Assembly: GCF_002088275.1 (NCBI RefSeq)
Contig: NZ_AQQS01000001.1
Location: 489,012-553,011 of the forward strand
DNA: 64,000 nt
DNA from: Aurantimonas sp. 22II-16-19i
Lineage (GTDB): Bacteria; Pseudomonadota; Alphaproteobacteria; Rhizobiales; Rhizobiaceae
Reading direction: 5' to 3'
The notes under the pieces were generated by a model. The model was given only the letters and a program-made list of their open reading frames with translations, was not told the origin of the DNA and made no database searches. Shown here piece after piece: positions 43,151 to 52,670 of this stretch (positions are counted from its first letter, which is position 1; the number at the start of each line of letters is the position of its first letter). The position numbers and the translations under genes are program-made.

Positions 43151-44341
43151 TCAGCGATCGACCTCGCCGAAGACGATGTCGAGGGTGCCGAGGATCGCCG
43201 AGACGTCCGCCAGCATGTGCCCCTTGCACATCACGTCCATCGCCTGGAGATGGGCAAAGCCCGGCGCCTTGATCTTGCAGCGGTGCGGCTTGTTGGTGCC
43301 GTCGGAGACCAGGTAGACGCCGAACTCGCCCTTCGGCGCCTCGACCGCGGCATAGACTTCGCCTTCCGGCAGATGGAAGCCTTCGGTATAGAGCTTGAAG
43401 TGGTGGATGAGCGCTTCCATCGAGCGCTTCATCTGGCTGCGCTTCGGCGGCACGACCTTGCCCTCAAGCGAGGAGACCGGGCCGGTCCTCTCGCTGCCCG
43501 ACAGCCGCTCGACGCACTGCTTCATGATCCGGACCGACTCGCGCATCTCGACCATGCGGATGAGATAGCGATCGTAGCAGTCGCCGTTCTTGCCGACCGG
43601 GATGTCGAATTCCATCTCGTCGTAGCACTCGTAGGGCTGCGACTTGCGCAGATCCCAGGCGGCGCCCGAACCGCGCACCATCACGCCGGAAAAGCCCATC
43701 GCCCAGGCGTCCTCCAGCGTCACGACGCCGATGTCGACGTTGCGCTGCTTGAAGATGCGGTTGCCGGTCAGAAGCTCCTCGAGATCGTCGCAGACCTTCA
43801 GGAACGGGTCGCACCAGTCGCCGATGTCGTCGACGAGCTGCGGCGGCAGGTCGACGTGGACACCACCCGGCCGGAAATAGGCCGCATGGAGCCGCGAGCC
43901 CGACGCGCGCTCATAGAACACCATCAGTTTCTCGCGCTCCTCGAAGCCCCAGAGCGGCGGCGTCAGCGCACCGACGTCCATGGCCTGCGTGGTGACGTTG
44001 AGGATGTGCGAGAGGAGGCGGCCGATCTCGCTGTAGAGAACGCGGATCAGCTGGCCGCGCTTGGGAACCTCCACTCCCGCCAGTCGCTCGATCGCGAGGC
44101 AGAAGGCATGTTCCTGGTTCATCGGCGCGACGTAGTCGAGACGATCGAAATAGGGGATCGCCTGGAGGTAGGTCTTGTGCTCGATCAGCTTCTCGGTGCC
44201 GCGATGCAGGAGGCCGATGTGGGGATCGACGCGCTCGACGATCTCGCCGTCGAGTTCGAGCACGAGCCGCAGGACACCGTGCGCCGCCGGATGCTGGGGG
44301 CCGAAATTGATGTTGAAGTTGCGGACGTCGATCTCAGCCAT
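43151..44341 (-). CDS. nuoD: NADH-quinone oxidoreductase subunit D
   Basis: This 396-residue 49-kDa-type subunit is derived from the [NiFe]-hydrogenase large subunit and has lost its metal ligands. The HPAAHGVLR loop and the family tail [14 protein letters not shown] are intact and help form the quinone pocket with NuoB. Its start overlaps the end of the GFA gene by 8 bases. Confidence 0.98.
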   Translation of the reverse strand: MAEIDVRNFNINFGPQHPAAHGVLRLVLELDGEIVERVDPHIGLLHRGTEKLIEHKTYLQAIPYFDRLDYVAPMNQEHAFCLAIERLAGVEVPKRGQLIRVLYSEIGRLLSHILNVTTQAMDVGALTPPLWGFEEREKLMVFYERASGSRLHAAYFRPGGVHVDLPPQLVDDIGDWCDPFLKVCDDLEELLTGNRIFKQRNVDIGVVTLEDAWAMGFSGVMVRGSGAAWDLRKSQPYECYDEMEFDIPVGKNGDCYDRYLIRMVEMRESVRIMKQCVERLSGSERTGPVSSLEGKVVPPKRSQMKRSMEALIHHFKLYTEGFHLPEGEVYAAVEAPKGEFGVYLVSDGTNKPHRCKIKAPGFAHLQAMDVMCKGHMLADVSAILGTLDIVFGEVDR

Positions 44342-44771
44342 TCGGCTTGTCCTCTTCGGAAGCGAACTGGGCGAGGAACTCGGCCCCTGTCATCGTCTGC
44401 GTCTCGTTGGCGAGAGCGTACCAGCCGGGCTTGGAATCGACGAAGATCTGCTTGGTCAGCACCGCCTCGGTCAGGTCATCGAAGGCCATGGCGGAGATGG
44501 CGTAATGCGCCGCGTCCTTGGAGCGCCAGAACAGCGCCGACCCGCACCGGGTGCAGAAGCCGCGCTCGCCCCAGCCGGAGGATTCGTAGATGCCGAGCAG
44601 ATCGGTTCCGGCGACGACGACCTCCGATCCCGCCTCGACTGCCATGAACGGACCGCCAGCCCAGCGCCGGCATGTGTCGCAATGGCAGACGCCCACCTCC
44701 TGGGATTCCAGATCCGCATCGATGCGAATACCGCCGCAAAGGCATTTGGCCTGAAGTCGTTTCGTCGCCAT
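44334..44771 (-). CDS. GFA family zinc-binding protein
   Basis: This 145-residue protein has the glutathione-dependent formaldehyde-activating (GFA/CENP-V) fold, with zinc ligands CLCGG, CHCDTC and CTRCGS. Members bind zinc, and the formaldehyde-glutathione activity is proven for only a few. It sits between nuoC (32 bases) and nuoD (8-base overlap), so it is translated from the nuo mRNA. The usual nuoC-nuoD adjacency is thus broken. Confidence 0.93.
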   Translation of the reverse strand: MATKRLQAKCLCGGIRIDADLESQEVGVCHCDTCRRWAGGPFMAVEAGSEVVVAGTDLLGIYESSGWGERGFCTRCGSALFWRSKDAAHYAISAMAFDDLTEAVLTKQIFVDSKPGWYALANETQTMTGAEFLAQFASEEDKPNG

Positions 44772-44803
44772 GAGGCGCTCCTCCGGTTACTGGCGCTTGC
44801 CGA

Positions 44804-45412
44804 TCACTGGCGCTTGGCCTTCTCGTCGCCGGGAAGCACGTAATCCGTTCCCTCCCACGGCGAGAGGAAGTCGAAGTTGCGGAATTCCTGGCGCAGCTCG
44901 ACGGGCTCGTAGACCACCTGCTTCTTCACCTCGTCGTAATGCACCTCGACGAAGCCGGTCAGCGGGAAGTCCTTGCGCATCGGATGCCCCTCGAAGCCGT
45001 AGTCCGTGAGGATGCGGCGAAGGTCGGGGTGGCCGGTGAAGAGGATGCCGTAGAAATCGTAGGCTTCGCGCTCGTACCAGTCGGCGGCGGGAAAAACGTC
45101 GGTGACCGAGGGGACGGGATCGTCCTCGGCGGTGCGGACCTTGACCCGGACGCGCTGGTTCTGGCGCGGCGACAGAAGGTGATAGACCACCTCGAAGCGC
45201 TTCTCGCGGGCCGGATAGTCGACCCCGCACAGGTCGGTCAGGTTGATGAACTGCGTCTGCGGATCGTCGCGCAGGACGGTGAGGACCTTGACGATGTCCT
45301 CCGGCGCGACGACGAGCGTCAGTTCGCCGAAGCGGACCTCGCTCGTATCGATGCGCTCGCCCAGCGTCTCGACCAGATAGTCGGCCATGTCCTTGGTGGC
45401 GAATTCACGCAT
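44804..45412 (-). CDS. nuoC: NADH-quinone oxidoreductase subunit C
   Basis: This 202-residue 30-kDa-type subunit has the signature [16 protein letters not shown] stretch and [31 protein letters not shown]. It is separate from NuoD, as usual in alphaproteobacteria. It starts 12 bases after nuoB. Confidence 0.98.
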   Translation of the reverse strand: MREFATKDMADYLVETLGERIDTSEVRFGELTLVVAPEDIVKVLTVLRDDPQTQFINLTDLCGVDYPAREKRFEVVYHLLSPRQNQRVRVKVRTAEDDPVPSVTDVFPAADWYEREAYDFYGILFTGHPDLRRILTDYGFEGHPMRKDFPLTGFVEVHYDEVKKQVVYEPVELRQEFRNFDFLSPWEGTDYVLPGDEKAKRQ

Positions 45413-45424
45413 GACGCGGAGCCC

Positions 45425-46018
45425 TCAGCGTTCGATGGTGCCGGTGCGGCGGATTTTCTTCTGCAGCAGCAGAACGCCGTAGAGCAAGGCTTCGGCGCTC
45501 GGCGGGCAGCCGGGCACGTAGATGTCCACCGGCACGACGCGGTCGCAGCCGCGCACCACCGAGTAGGAGTAATGGTAGTAGCCGCCGCCATTGGCGCAGG
45601 AGCCCATGGAGATGACGTAGCGCGGCTCCGGCATCTGGTCGTAGACCTTGCGCAGCGCCGGCGCCATCTTGTTGGTCAGCGTGCCGGCGACGATCATCAC
45701 GTCGGACTGGCGCGGCGAGGCGCGCGGCGCGAAGCCGAACCGCTCGGCGTCGTAGCGCGGCATCGACATCTGCATCATCTCGACGGCGCAGCAGGCGAGC
45801 CCGAAGGTCATCCACATGAGCGAGCCCGTGCGCGCCCACTGGATCAGCTCGTCCGTGGAGGTGACGAGGAAGCCCTTGTCGGCAAGCTCGTCGTTGATCT
45901 CGGTGACGAAGGGGTCGCGGGCCGGCGCGGAAGGGCGCGCGGCCGGATCGATGAGGGAACCCGTTCCCGTCTCAGGGGAGCGGGGAGCAAAAGGCTTCTC
46001 GCCGATGATCAATCCCAT
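45425..46018 (-). CDS. nuoB: NADH-quinone oxidoreductase subunit B
   Basis: This 197-residue subunit binds cluster N2, the last electron donor to quinone. The ligands are in LACCAVEMM (paired Cys), GSCANGG and PGCPPSAE. The start at 46018 overlaps nuoA by 10 bases; a longer frame to 46387 is a shadow over nuoA. The first 35 residues are Pro/Ala-rich and variable. Confidence 0.98.
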   Translation of the reverse strand: MGLIIGEKPFAPRSPETGTGSLIDPAARPSAPARDPFVTEINDELADKGFLVTSTDELIQWARTGSLMWMTFGLACCAVEMMQMSMPRYDAERFGFAPRASPRQSDVMIVAGTLTNKMAPALRKVYDQMPEPRYVISMGSCANGGGYYHYSYSVVRGCDRVVPVDIYVPGCPPSAEALLYGVLLLQKKIRRTGTIER

Positions 46019-46374
46019 TCCAGTGCGCCTTTCTTCCATTCGTAGATGAAGCCGACCGTCAGGACGCCCAGAAACACCATCATCGACCAGAAGCCGAACC
46101 AGCCGAGGGTGCCGAAGCTCGCCGCCCAGGGAAACAGGAACGCGACCTCCAGATCGAAGATGATGAAGAGGATGGAGACCAGATAGAAGCGGACGTCGAA
46201 CTTCATGCGGGAGTCGTCGAACGCGTCGAAGCCGCATTCGTAGGCCGACAGCTTCTCGTCGTCCGGCGCCTTGAAGGCGACGAGGAACGGCGAAACGAGG
46301 AGCGCGAGGCCGATGATCAGCGCGACACCCACGAAGATCACGATCGGCAGATAGGATGCGAGGAGTTCGCTCAT
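46009..46374 (-). CDS. nuoA: NADH-quinone oxidoreductase subunit A
   Basis: This 121-residue membrane subunit has three helices. The conserved loop [36 protein letters not shown] is nearly universal in NuoA. It is the first gene of the nuo operon. Confidence 0.98.
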   Translation of the reverse strand: MSELLASYLPIVIFVGVALIIGLALLVSPFLVAFKAPDDEKLSAYECGFDAFDDSRMKFDVRFYLVSILFIIFDLEVAFLFPWAASFGTLGWFGFWSMMVFLGVLTVGFIYEWKKGALEWD

Positions 46375-46473
46375 CGGACCATTTCATCCAGCGTGACGGT
46401 CAGGCAGCGGATCGTCTCCGCGCCGCACGGCTCGGCGGCAATCGGGCGAGCCGTATGCCGCATCGCGGCGAGG

Positions 46474-46501
46474 GTTATCCGCTTCTTGGAATCTGTGCAA
46501 G
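46474..46501 (-). promoter_or_regulatory. Candidate nuo promoter
   Basis: On the minus strand CTTGCA (46501-46496) and GATAAC (46479-46474) are spaced 16 bases and lie about 100 bases before nuoA. It is the best sigma-70-like pair in the 309-base gap between nuoA and the divergent gene; nothing else is recognised there. Confidence 0.4.
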
Positions 46502-46683
46502 GCGTTCTCCGGCACAAGGGCCTGAGGCAAGCGAATTTGCCTAGCCGGATGCGATAAAATAGCGTTGATTCAGGGACTTGAGACATAGTGATGCGGCATG
46601 CCTTGCCGGCAGCGGCGCATCGCCGCAAGGTGGACGCGATCACGGTGAGAAGTCCCGGCGGGACGATCGAGGGAGAAGGCTTC

Positions 46684-46998
46684 ATGACGGATTCGGCGAA
46701 GACGGGCTGGCTGCCGATGGCGAGTGCCAGGCGAGACGGCGAGCGCATCCTGGTGACGGTGCGCGGCGGCGAACAGGGGCCGGCCGAGGTCGACACGGTA
46801 CGCTTCCAGGCGATCCGGGGATCGCGCGAGCGTTGCTGGGTGGCGACGGACATGGGGCCGGACGGGCTCGTGGCCTATGAAGAGGACGAACTGGTGGCCT
46901 GGATGCCATGGCCGCAGCCGACCGGACAGACCGGAAGCGCCGACTTCCCCGCCCCTGCGGACGAGGCCGACTTCGAGGACGCTGGGTCCGGCATCTGA
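46684..46998 (+). CDS. Conserved-looking hypothetical protein
   Basis: This 104-residue acidic soluble protein is one I do not recognise. The body alternates strands (ILVTVRGGEQGPAEVDTVRFQAI, then CWVATDMGPDGLVAYEEDELVAWMP) and the tail is Asp/Ala-rich. The ATG at 46684 is preferred because GGAGAAGG lies just upstream; a longer frame from 46588 adds an unlikely N-terminus. It diverges from the nuo operon. Confidence 0.6.
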   Translation: MTDSAKTGWLPMASARRDGERILVTVRGGEQGPAEVDTVRFQAIRGSRERCWVATDMGPDGLVAYEEDELVAWMPWPQPTGQTGSADFPAPADEADFEDAGSGI

Positions 46999-47230
46999 GG
47001 GACCTGAGACCCACGACGCGGCGTCGCCCGATTCCGGAGACGCCGCCGGAGCGCAGCAAAGGTCCTGATCAGGATTGCGGCGTGTGGGCGATCCGGCAGA
47101 CCGGCGCATCCCCGTCGCGCCATTGCACTGCATCCGACGAGGTACCGCCAGGAACCGGCGCCCTCACCGGGCCCGTGCGACCCGAAGGATCCAGGACCGC
47201 AGTCCGGCATCCGGCATAGAGAAGAGAAAA

Positions 47231-47307
47231 TGGCGCGAGTGACGGGGCTCGAACCCGCGACCTCCGGCGTGACAGGCCGGCACTCTAACCGACTGAGCTA
47301 CACCCGC
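47231..47307 (-). tRNA. tRNA-Asp (GTC)
   Basis: This 77-nt tRNA has acceptor GCGGGTG/CACTCGC, an anticodon loop CTGTCAC with GTC, a T-loop TTCGAGC, and an encoded 3' CCA (47233-47231). A U-rich stretch follows the CCA. The cloverleaf is complete. Confidence 0.97.
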
Positions 47308-47339
47308 GCTTCGCCGCTTGCGGCGGCTTGTGAGGCGGT

Positions 47340-47368
47340 CGTTTACGGAGAAGCTGGGGGTCTGTCAA
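47340..47368 (-). promoter_or_regulatory. Promoter of tRNA-Asp
   Basis: TTGACA (47368-47363, in the alphaproteobacterial context CTTGAC) and TAAACG (47345-47340) are separated by exactly 17 bases. Transcription would start about 25 bases before the mature tRNA. Confidence 0.8.
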
Positions 47369-47930
47369 GCGCCAGTGTCGATGCGAAGCGAAGGGAATGT
47401 CGCAGCTGACACGAAACCATCATCAAGCCGCCCGGAATGCCTGAAAAGACGCGCTTCCAGCGGATCTGGACGGAAGCGGCGGTCGGCCTGACGAGGCGGG
47501 CAGTCGGACGAATCGCCGAATCGCGCGCGCCTCCAGCCGCGATAGGCCGGCCTTGCGAAGGACGGCGGTGGAATCGGCGAGGATCTCTCGACCGAATTCT
47601 CCGGCGCGCATTTCAAATCGCGTTCCCGACCATGCGCGATCCACGCCGCGGCTGTGCACGTGGCCGTCTTTTCCCGTCTGCTCCCTTCAGAGACGCAGAG
47701 CCGGATTCGGCTGTCGGGCAGTTCCGCCCTCGCCGCGGCATGGCGAAGACATCCTTCGCCCGTCACCTCGTCCTTCCGCGGTAGCGGGCTGATGCCCCGG
47801 GCCAGCTGGACCGCCCTGCCGCTCGCCGCCCCCGGCACGCTGGTCTTCCTGCCGGCCATGCCGGTCGGCATGACGGTCGTCACCATCCTGAAGCAGCGCC
47901 GGACCGCCCTCGCCCGAGCGGCCCGAAGCC
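47369..47930. other. Gap with no recognised gene
   Basis: These 562 bases lie between the tRNA-Asp promoter and the methyltransferase. Frames on both strands have Arg/Ala/Ser-rich shadow composition and no ribosome binding sites. I see no repeats or integrase remnants beside the tRNA. Confidence 0.5.
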
Positions 47931-48533
47931 TCATTCGCCGGGGCGGCGTGCCACGAGATCGATCAGCGCCGAGCGGCCGCCATGGCCACTGCCCTCGTGG
48001 ATCTCCGAATCATGCTCTTCGAGATGCAGAATCTCGAAGCCGGCGAAGGCCTTCTCCAGCATCGGGCGCGTGTACATGTTCTCGCGCTGCGGCGGCCCGC
48101 CGGTGCCGTAGTCGACCTGCTCCGGCCGGTAGCCCTCAAGGATCAGAAGTCCGCCGGGCTGCAGCGCCGCCTTCATCCGATCGAACAGGAGATCGCGCAG
48201 GGCCGGATCGGCGAACTGGATGAAGATCGCGACGACGACGTCGAATTCGGCCTCTGGCCACGCCCAGCCGGCGACGTCCGCCAGCTTCGCATCCAGCGTC
48301 ACCCCGCGCTCGGCCGCAAGCTTCCGAGCCTTGGCGATGCCGCGCTTTGAAGCGTCGATCGACGTCACGGCGAGCCCGCGTTCGGCGAGGAAGACGCCGT
48401 TGCGCCCCTCGCCATCCGCCACCGCCAGCGCCCTTTCCCCCCTTTTCAGCCGATGCGCCTGGCTTTTCAGGAAGGCGTTCGGCTCGGTTCCGAACAGATA
48501 GTCCTCTCCGGCGTAGCGCTCATCCCACCGCAT
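47931..48533 (-). CDS. Class I SAM-dependent methyltransferase
   Basis: This 200-residue protein starts MRWDERYAGEDYLFGTEPN, typical of TehB-like small methyltransferases. Motif I is degenerate but readable (ALAVADGEGRNGVFLA), with SIDASKRGIAKA and FDVVVAIF following. Substrate unknown. It overlaps the end of the histidine kinase gene by 14 bases, so it is the third gene of the two-component operon. The ATG at 48533 is preferred to an upstream start at 48581. Confidence 0.85.
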   Translation of the reverse strand: MRWDERYAGEDYLFGTEPNAFLKSQAHRLKRGERALAVADGEGRNGVFLAERGLAVTSIDASKRGIAKARKLAAERGVTLDAKLADVAGWAWPEAEFDVVVAIFIQFADPALRDLLFDRMKAALQPGGLLILEGYRPEQVDYGTGGPPQRENMYTRPMLEKAFAGFEILHLEEHDSEIHEGSGHGGRSALIDLVARRPGE

Positions 48534-49923
48534 CGTCACGTTCCTTCCCGGTTGAACCCTCGTCGGGCCGTAAAGAGGCACGTCCTCCCGAAAGCCCGAC
48601 CAGCTGCAATTCCGCCCGCAAGCCCGCCGGCTTGCTGCATGCGAGGATCAGCCGTCCGCCGAGCTTTTCGGCGCAGATCTCGACGATGGCAAGGCCGAGG
48701 CCGCTGCCGATCGGCGTCCGGTTGCTGCCGCGGAAGAAGCGATTCGTCGCGCGCTCGATCTCCTCGTCCGGCATGCCGGGGCCTTCGTCCTCGACGGCAA
48801 TGGCTCTCCCCGTCCACGACAGGCGCACCGTTCCGTCCGACGGCGAATGATTGACCGCGTTCTCGACGAGATTGCGCAAAGCCAGCGCAAGCAGCGTTCC
48901 GTTGGCCTCGATCGCGATTCCGTCGAGCGACGGATCGAGGCGAAGCGTGCCGCCCTTGGCCGCCAGCCGTGCCTCCTGGCCGGCAACCGCCTCCCGCGCC
49001 ACCTCGGACAGGCGCAGCGGCTCGACGTGTGCAGCCGGCACCGCCTCGGCTTCCGCCATGGCGAGGAGTTGGCGCACCAGCCGCGCCGTCCGCTCCACCG
49101 CCGTGACGATCTGGTTCAGGGCGAGGGTCCGCGTCTCGGGACGATCGGCCTTCAGCGCGATCTCGGCCTGGGTCTTCAGGCCGCTCAAGGGCGTGCGCAG
49201 TTCGTGGGCGGCATAGGAGAGAAACTGGCGCTCGCGCTCGCGGGCCTCGGCCACCCGTCCGAAGAGGCCGTTCAGCGCCGTGACGACGGGGCGGATCTCC
49301 GACGCCGTCTCGGTCTGCGGCAAGGCGTGGAGGTCTTCGGCGGCCCGATGCTCGAGGCCGGTCGCCAGCTGCGACAGCGGCCTCAGGCCACGCCCGACGC
49401 CGAACCACAGGATCACCGCCAGCGCCGGCATGACCAGCGCCATCGGCAAGGCGAGGCCCTTCACCATGTCGCGCACCAGTCGCGCCCGGATGTCGAGATT
49501 GTCGCCGACGAGCACCTGGACGCCGCGTGCCTCGTCACGGATGGCGTAGACCCGCCACATCTCGCCGTCGATGCTGCGTTCGGCAAAGCCGTCCGGCTGG
49601 TCGGAGAGGCGCTCGGCGGGGGCACCGTCGGACTTGCCGATCAACGTGCCGGTCAGCGACCAGATCTGGCAGGACAGCTGGCGTTCATAGGGGCTGTGCC
49701 GGCGGTCCGGCATGACCTCCGGATCGAGCGAGGCGACGGTGGTGTCGATTTCCTGGCTCTCGATCAGCGAGGCGACCATCCGCGCCGCCTCCATCAGCCG
49801 GGCGTCGAGCACGTGCTCCACCTCGGCACGGGTGCTCAGATAGACCCAGGCGGTCGCCGACAGCCAGACGAGGCCGGTGGCGGCGATCAGGATGAGGAAC
49901 AGCCGGGCGCGCATCGATCGCAT
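48520..49923 (-). CDS. Sensor histidine kinase, QseC/PmrB-like
   Basis: This 467-residue inner-membrane kinase has a helix at about 7-28, a periplasmic sensor domain (about 30-160), a second helix near 165-180 and a HAMP-like linker. Next come a HisKA domain with H240 (AAHELRTPLSG) and a HATPase domain (NLVENAVNHS, VEDEGPGMP, GSGLGLAIV). It follows the regulator by 3 bases. The two Cys-poor periplasmic faces give no clue to the signal. The regulated target is inferred to be the divergent dsbD operon. Confidence 0.93.
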   Translation of the reverse strand: MRSMRARLFLILIAATGLVWLSATAWVYLSTRAEVEHVLDARLMEAARMVASLIESQEIDTTVASLDPEVMPDRRHSPYERQLSCQIWSLTGTLIGKSDGAPAERLSDQPDGFAERSIDGEMWRVYAIRDEARGVQVLVGDNLDIRARLVRDMVKGLALPMALVMPALAVILWFGVGRGLRPLSQLATGLEHRAAEDLHALPQTETASEIRPVVTALNGLFGRVAEARERERQFLSYAAHELRTPLSGLKTQAEIALKADRPETRTLALNQIVTAVERTARLVRQLLAMAEAEAVPAAHVEPLRLSEVAREAVAGQEARLAAKGGTLRLDPSLDGIAIEANGTLLALALRNLVENAVNHSPSDGTVRLSWTGRAIAVEDEGPGMPDEEIERATNRFFRGSNRTPIGSGLGLAIVEICAEKLGGRLILACSKPAGLRAELQLVGLSGGRASLRPDEGSTGKERDDAVG

Positions 49924-49926
49924 GGC

Positions 49927-50586
49927 TCAGCCCTCCCGCAGCCGGTAGCCGACGCCGCGCACCGTCTCGATGAAGCGGCTCCCGAACTTCGCCCGCAGAT
50001 GATGGACATGCACCTCCACCGCGTTGCTCTCGACGCCCTCCTGGAACCCATAGAGCCGCTCTTCGAGCTGGGCCCGCGACAGGATCGCGCCCGGATGCTC
50101 CATCAGGGCGTGGAGGATGGTGAACTCCCGGCGCGACAGGCCCACCGCCCGATCGGCCACCACCGCCTCCATGCGGGCGGGATCGAGGGTCACCCCGGCG
50201 AACTCCAGATGCGCCGTCAGCCGCCCGGCGCCGCGCCGCACCAGCGCCCTGAGCCGCGCCGCCAGTTCGTCGAGGTCGAAGGGCTTGCCGAGATGATCGT
50301 CGGCGCCGCCGTCGAGGCCCTGGATCCGGTCGGCGACGCTGTCGAGCGCCGTCAGCATCAGGACGGGCGTCGCGTCGCCGCGCCGGCGCATGATGCGCAG
50401 GAGATCATGGCCGCTGCCGTCGGGCAGCATGACATCCAGGGCCAGGGCCGAGAAGCCGCCGGCGAGCAGCGCCGCGTCGGCTTCGGCGACCGAAACGGCA
50501 AGGTCCGGCGTGAAGCCGTTCATCGCCAGCCCCACCTTCAGCCCGTCGCCCAGGATCTCGTCGTCTTCGACGATCAGGATGCGCAT
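49927..50586 (-). CDS. OmpR/PhoB-family response regulator, QseB/PmrA-like
   Basis: This 219-residue regulator has a receiver with D51 (LALDVMLPDGSG) and Lys in GKPFDLDEL. A C-terminal winged helix follows (LSRREFTILHALM, VEVHVHHLRAKF, ETVRGVGYRL). It belongs to the QseB/PmrA branch, whose members bind direct TTAA repeats. Such a repeat lies in the 107-base gap shared with dsbD, so it may control both itself and the dsbD operon. Confidence 0.94.
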   Translation of the reverse strand: MRILIVEDDEILGDGLKVGLAMNGFTPDLAVSVAEADAALLAGGFSALALDVMLPDGSGHDLLRIMRRRGDATPVLMLTALDSVADRIQGLDGGADDHLGKPFDLDELAARLRALVRRGAGRLTAHLEFAGVTLDPARMEAVVADRAVGLSRREFTILHALMEHPGAILSRAQLEERLYGFQEGVESNAVEVHVHHLRAKFGSRFIETVRGVGYRLREG

Positions 50587-50631
50587 TCGTCCGCCTCACA
50601 TCTTCGTTCCCGCTTCGCCTCGCCCGCCCGG

Positions 50632-50648
50632 CTTAAGCCTGCCTTAAG
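50632..50648. promoter_or_regulatory. CTTAAG-N5-CTTAAG direct repeat (PmrA/QseB-like box)
   Basis: Two perfect CTTAAG half-sites are separated by 5 bases (CCTGC), one helical turn apart. They lie in the divergent gap between the response regulator and dsbD. The spacing matches the known PmrA box (YTTAA-type repeats with N5). CATAAG just downstream could be a -10 for dsbD. Confidence 0.75.
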
Positions 50649-50693
50649 CTCATAAGGCGATCCGGCGGCTCGACGACACGTCAGGGGGCCGAA

Positions 50694-52670
50694 ATGTCGC
50701 TTTTCAGGCGAACTCTCATCGCAATGGTGCTGATGGCGCTGCCGCAGGCGGCGATGGCCGAGCCCGGCCAGCCGCTGGACGTCGACGACGCTTTCGCGTT
50801 GTCCGCCCATGCGACGTCCTCCGGCGATCTCACGCTGAACTGGCGGATCGCCGACGGCTATTATCTCTACCGCGACCGGATCACGCTCGAAGCCGCCGAT
50901 GGCCGGTCCGTTCCGATCGGGACGCCGGAGGGAGAGGCGAAGGACGATCCGTATTTCGGCCGTCTCGAAGTCTATCATCAGGCGGCGACGGCGACCGTCT
51001 CCGCAGAGACGCTCCGGGCCCTGCCGAAGGGCGAGACGCTGTCGCTCACCTATCAGGGCTGCCAGGACGGCGGCATCTGCTACCGGCCGAGCATCCGCGA
51101 CGTCGATCCGGCGGACCTTGCCGCGTTCGGCGCGCCTCCGGCAGAGGGCGGAGCGGCGGCGGCCCTCGGCCGTCTGGCAGAGGCGTCCCGCCCATCCGAT
51201 CGGTCCAGCCCATGGGCGCAGGCCCCGTCGGCGAACGCGAGCGGCGGATCCGCAGCATCGTCGCCGATCCCCGGCGCCGCCTCCGATCCTGCCGCCACCG
51301 GCGATCTGCGCACCGTCAGCAATCTGCCGGCCCCATCCCAGCCGGAACCTTCGGATTCGGCCGGCGTCACCCTCGCATCCTCCACCAACCTCGTCGACGG
51401 GCTGCTCGGCGAGGGTGGCAGTCTCTGGGCGGTCGGGGTCTTCTTCGCGCTCGGGCTCGGCCTCGCCTTCACGCCATGCGTGCTGCCGATGTATCCGATC
51501 CTCGCGGGCCAGCTCACCCGCAGCGGCGAGCGGCCCTCCATGGCCCGCGGCTTCGTCCTGTCGGCGACCTATGTTCTCGCCATGGCCGCCGCCTTCGCCA
51601 TCGTCGGCGTCGCCGCCGCCTGGTCGGGGCAGAACCTGCAGATGGCGCTGCAGTCGGAGGCGGCGATCCTCCTCGTCTCCGCGCTGTTCGTCGGTCTGGC
51701 CCTGTCGATGTTCGGCCTGTTCGAACTGCGCCTGCCCGCCGCCTGGACGAACGCGGTGGCCGGCCTGCCGGCGCCCCGCCGCGGCAGCCTTGCCGCCAGC
51801 GCCGGGCTCGGCTTCACCTCGGCGCTGATCGTCGGCCCCTGCATGACCGCGCCGCTCGCCGGCGGCCTCCTCTACATCGCCCGGACCGGCGACCTCGGCC
51901 TCGGCGCCGGGGCGCTGTTCGCCCTCGGTCTCGGCCAGGGCGTGCCGCTGATCGTCTTCGGCACGCTCGGGGCGCGAGCCCTGCCCAAGCCGGGCGCCTG
52001 GATGACCCGAGTCACGCAGGGCTTCGGCTTCGTCTTTCTGGCGCTCGCCCTGTGGATGGCCTCCCGCATCCTGCCCGATGCCGCGACGCTGTTCCTCTGG
52101 TCGGCGCTGCTGATCGGGGTCGGCGTCTTCATCGGCGCGCTCGACTCGCTGTCGCCCGACAGCGGCCCGCGTCGCCGGCTGGCAAAGGCCACCGGCCTCC
52201 TCGCCATCCTCTACGGCGCGATCCTGGCGGTGGGAGCGGCCGCGGGCGGCAGCGACCCGCTGCGCCCGCTGGCGCAGATCGCCTCGGCCAAGGTCGCTCT
52301 CGAGGCTTCGCCGCAGTTTCGCCCGGTGGCGAGCGCCGCCGAGGTCGCGAACCGCCTGAAGGACACCGATCGCCCGTCGCTGATCTACGTCACCGCCGAC
52401 TGGTGCGTTTCCTGCGACGTCATCAAGCGCGACGTCTTTCCCGATCCCGATGTCCGGGCGCGCATGGCCGGAATGCAGCTTCTGGAAGTCGACGTCACCG
52501 ATGCCGACCAGGGCCGCGATGGCCTGATGCGCGAGCTCGGCGTCGCTGGTCCGCCGACCATGCTGTTCGTCGACCGGAACGGCCGGGAAGCGCCCGGCTC
52601 ACGGCTGATCGGCGATGTGTCACCGCGGCAGTTCACCCAATCCGCCGATCGCGCCGGAGGCTCATCATGA
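50694..52670 (+). CDS. dsbD: Thiol:disulfide interchange protein DsbD
   Basis: This 658-residue protein carries electrons from cytoplasmic thioredoxin to the periplasm. All three parts are present. After a signal peptide (1-22), the N-terminal DsbD-alpha domain has C123 and C129 (CQDGGIC). The eight-helix membrane domain has Cys in FTPCVLPMYP and VGPCMTAPLAGG. The C-terminal thioredoxin domain has WCVSC (C571, C574). It heads an operon of five genes joined mostly by 4-base overlaps. Clients are probably the TlpA- and DsbA-like products downstream. Confidence 0.96.
   Translation: MSLFRRTLIAMVLMALPQAAMAEPGQPLDVDDAFALSAHATSSGDLTLNWRIADGYYLYRDRITLEAADGRSVPIGTPEGEAKDDPYFGRLEVYHQAATATVSAETLRALPKGETLSLTYQGCQDGGICYRPSIRDVDPADLAAFGAPPAEGGAAAALGRLAEASRPSDRSSPWAQAPSANASGGSAASSPIPGAASDPAATGDLRTVSNLPAPSQPEPSDSAGVTLASSTNLVDGLLGEGGSLWAVGVFFALGLGLAFTPCVLPMYPILAGQLTRSGERPSMARGFVLSATYVLAMAAAFAIVGVAAAWSGQNLQMALQSEAAILLVSALFVGLALSMFGLFELRLPAAWTNAVAGLPAPRRGSLAASAGLGFTSALIVGPCMTAPLAGGLLYIARTGDLGLGAGALFALGLGQGVPLIVFGTLGARALPKPGAWMTRVTQGFGFVFLALALWMASRILPDAATLFLWSALLIGVGVFIGALDSLSPDSGPRRRLAKATGLLAILYGAILAVGAAAGGSDPLRPLAQIASAKVALEASPQFRPVASAAEVANRLKDTDRPSLIYVTADWCVSCDVIKRDVFPDPDVRARMAGMQLLEVDVTDADQGRDGLMRELGVAGPPTMLFVDRNGREAPGSRLIGDVSPRQFTQSADRAGGSS

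Noticed and set aside
47365..47934. 189-codon minus-strand frame beside tRNA-Asp
   Set aside because: Arg/Ser/Pro-rich shadow composition, no ribosome binding site; the tRNA gene is intact with no integrase or duplicated tRNA end, so no island is supported.
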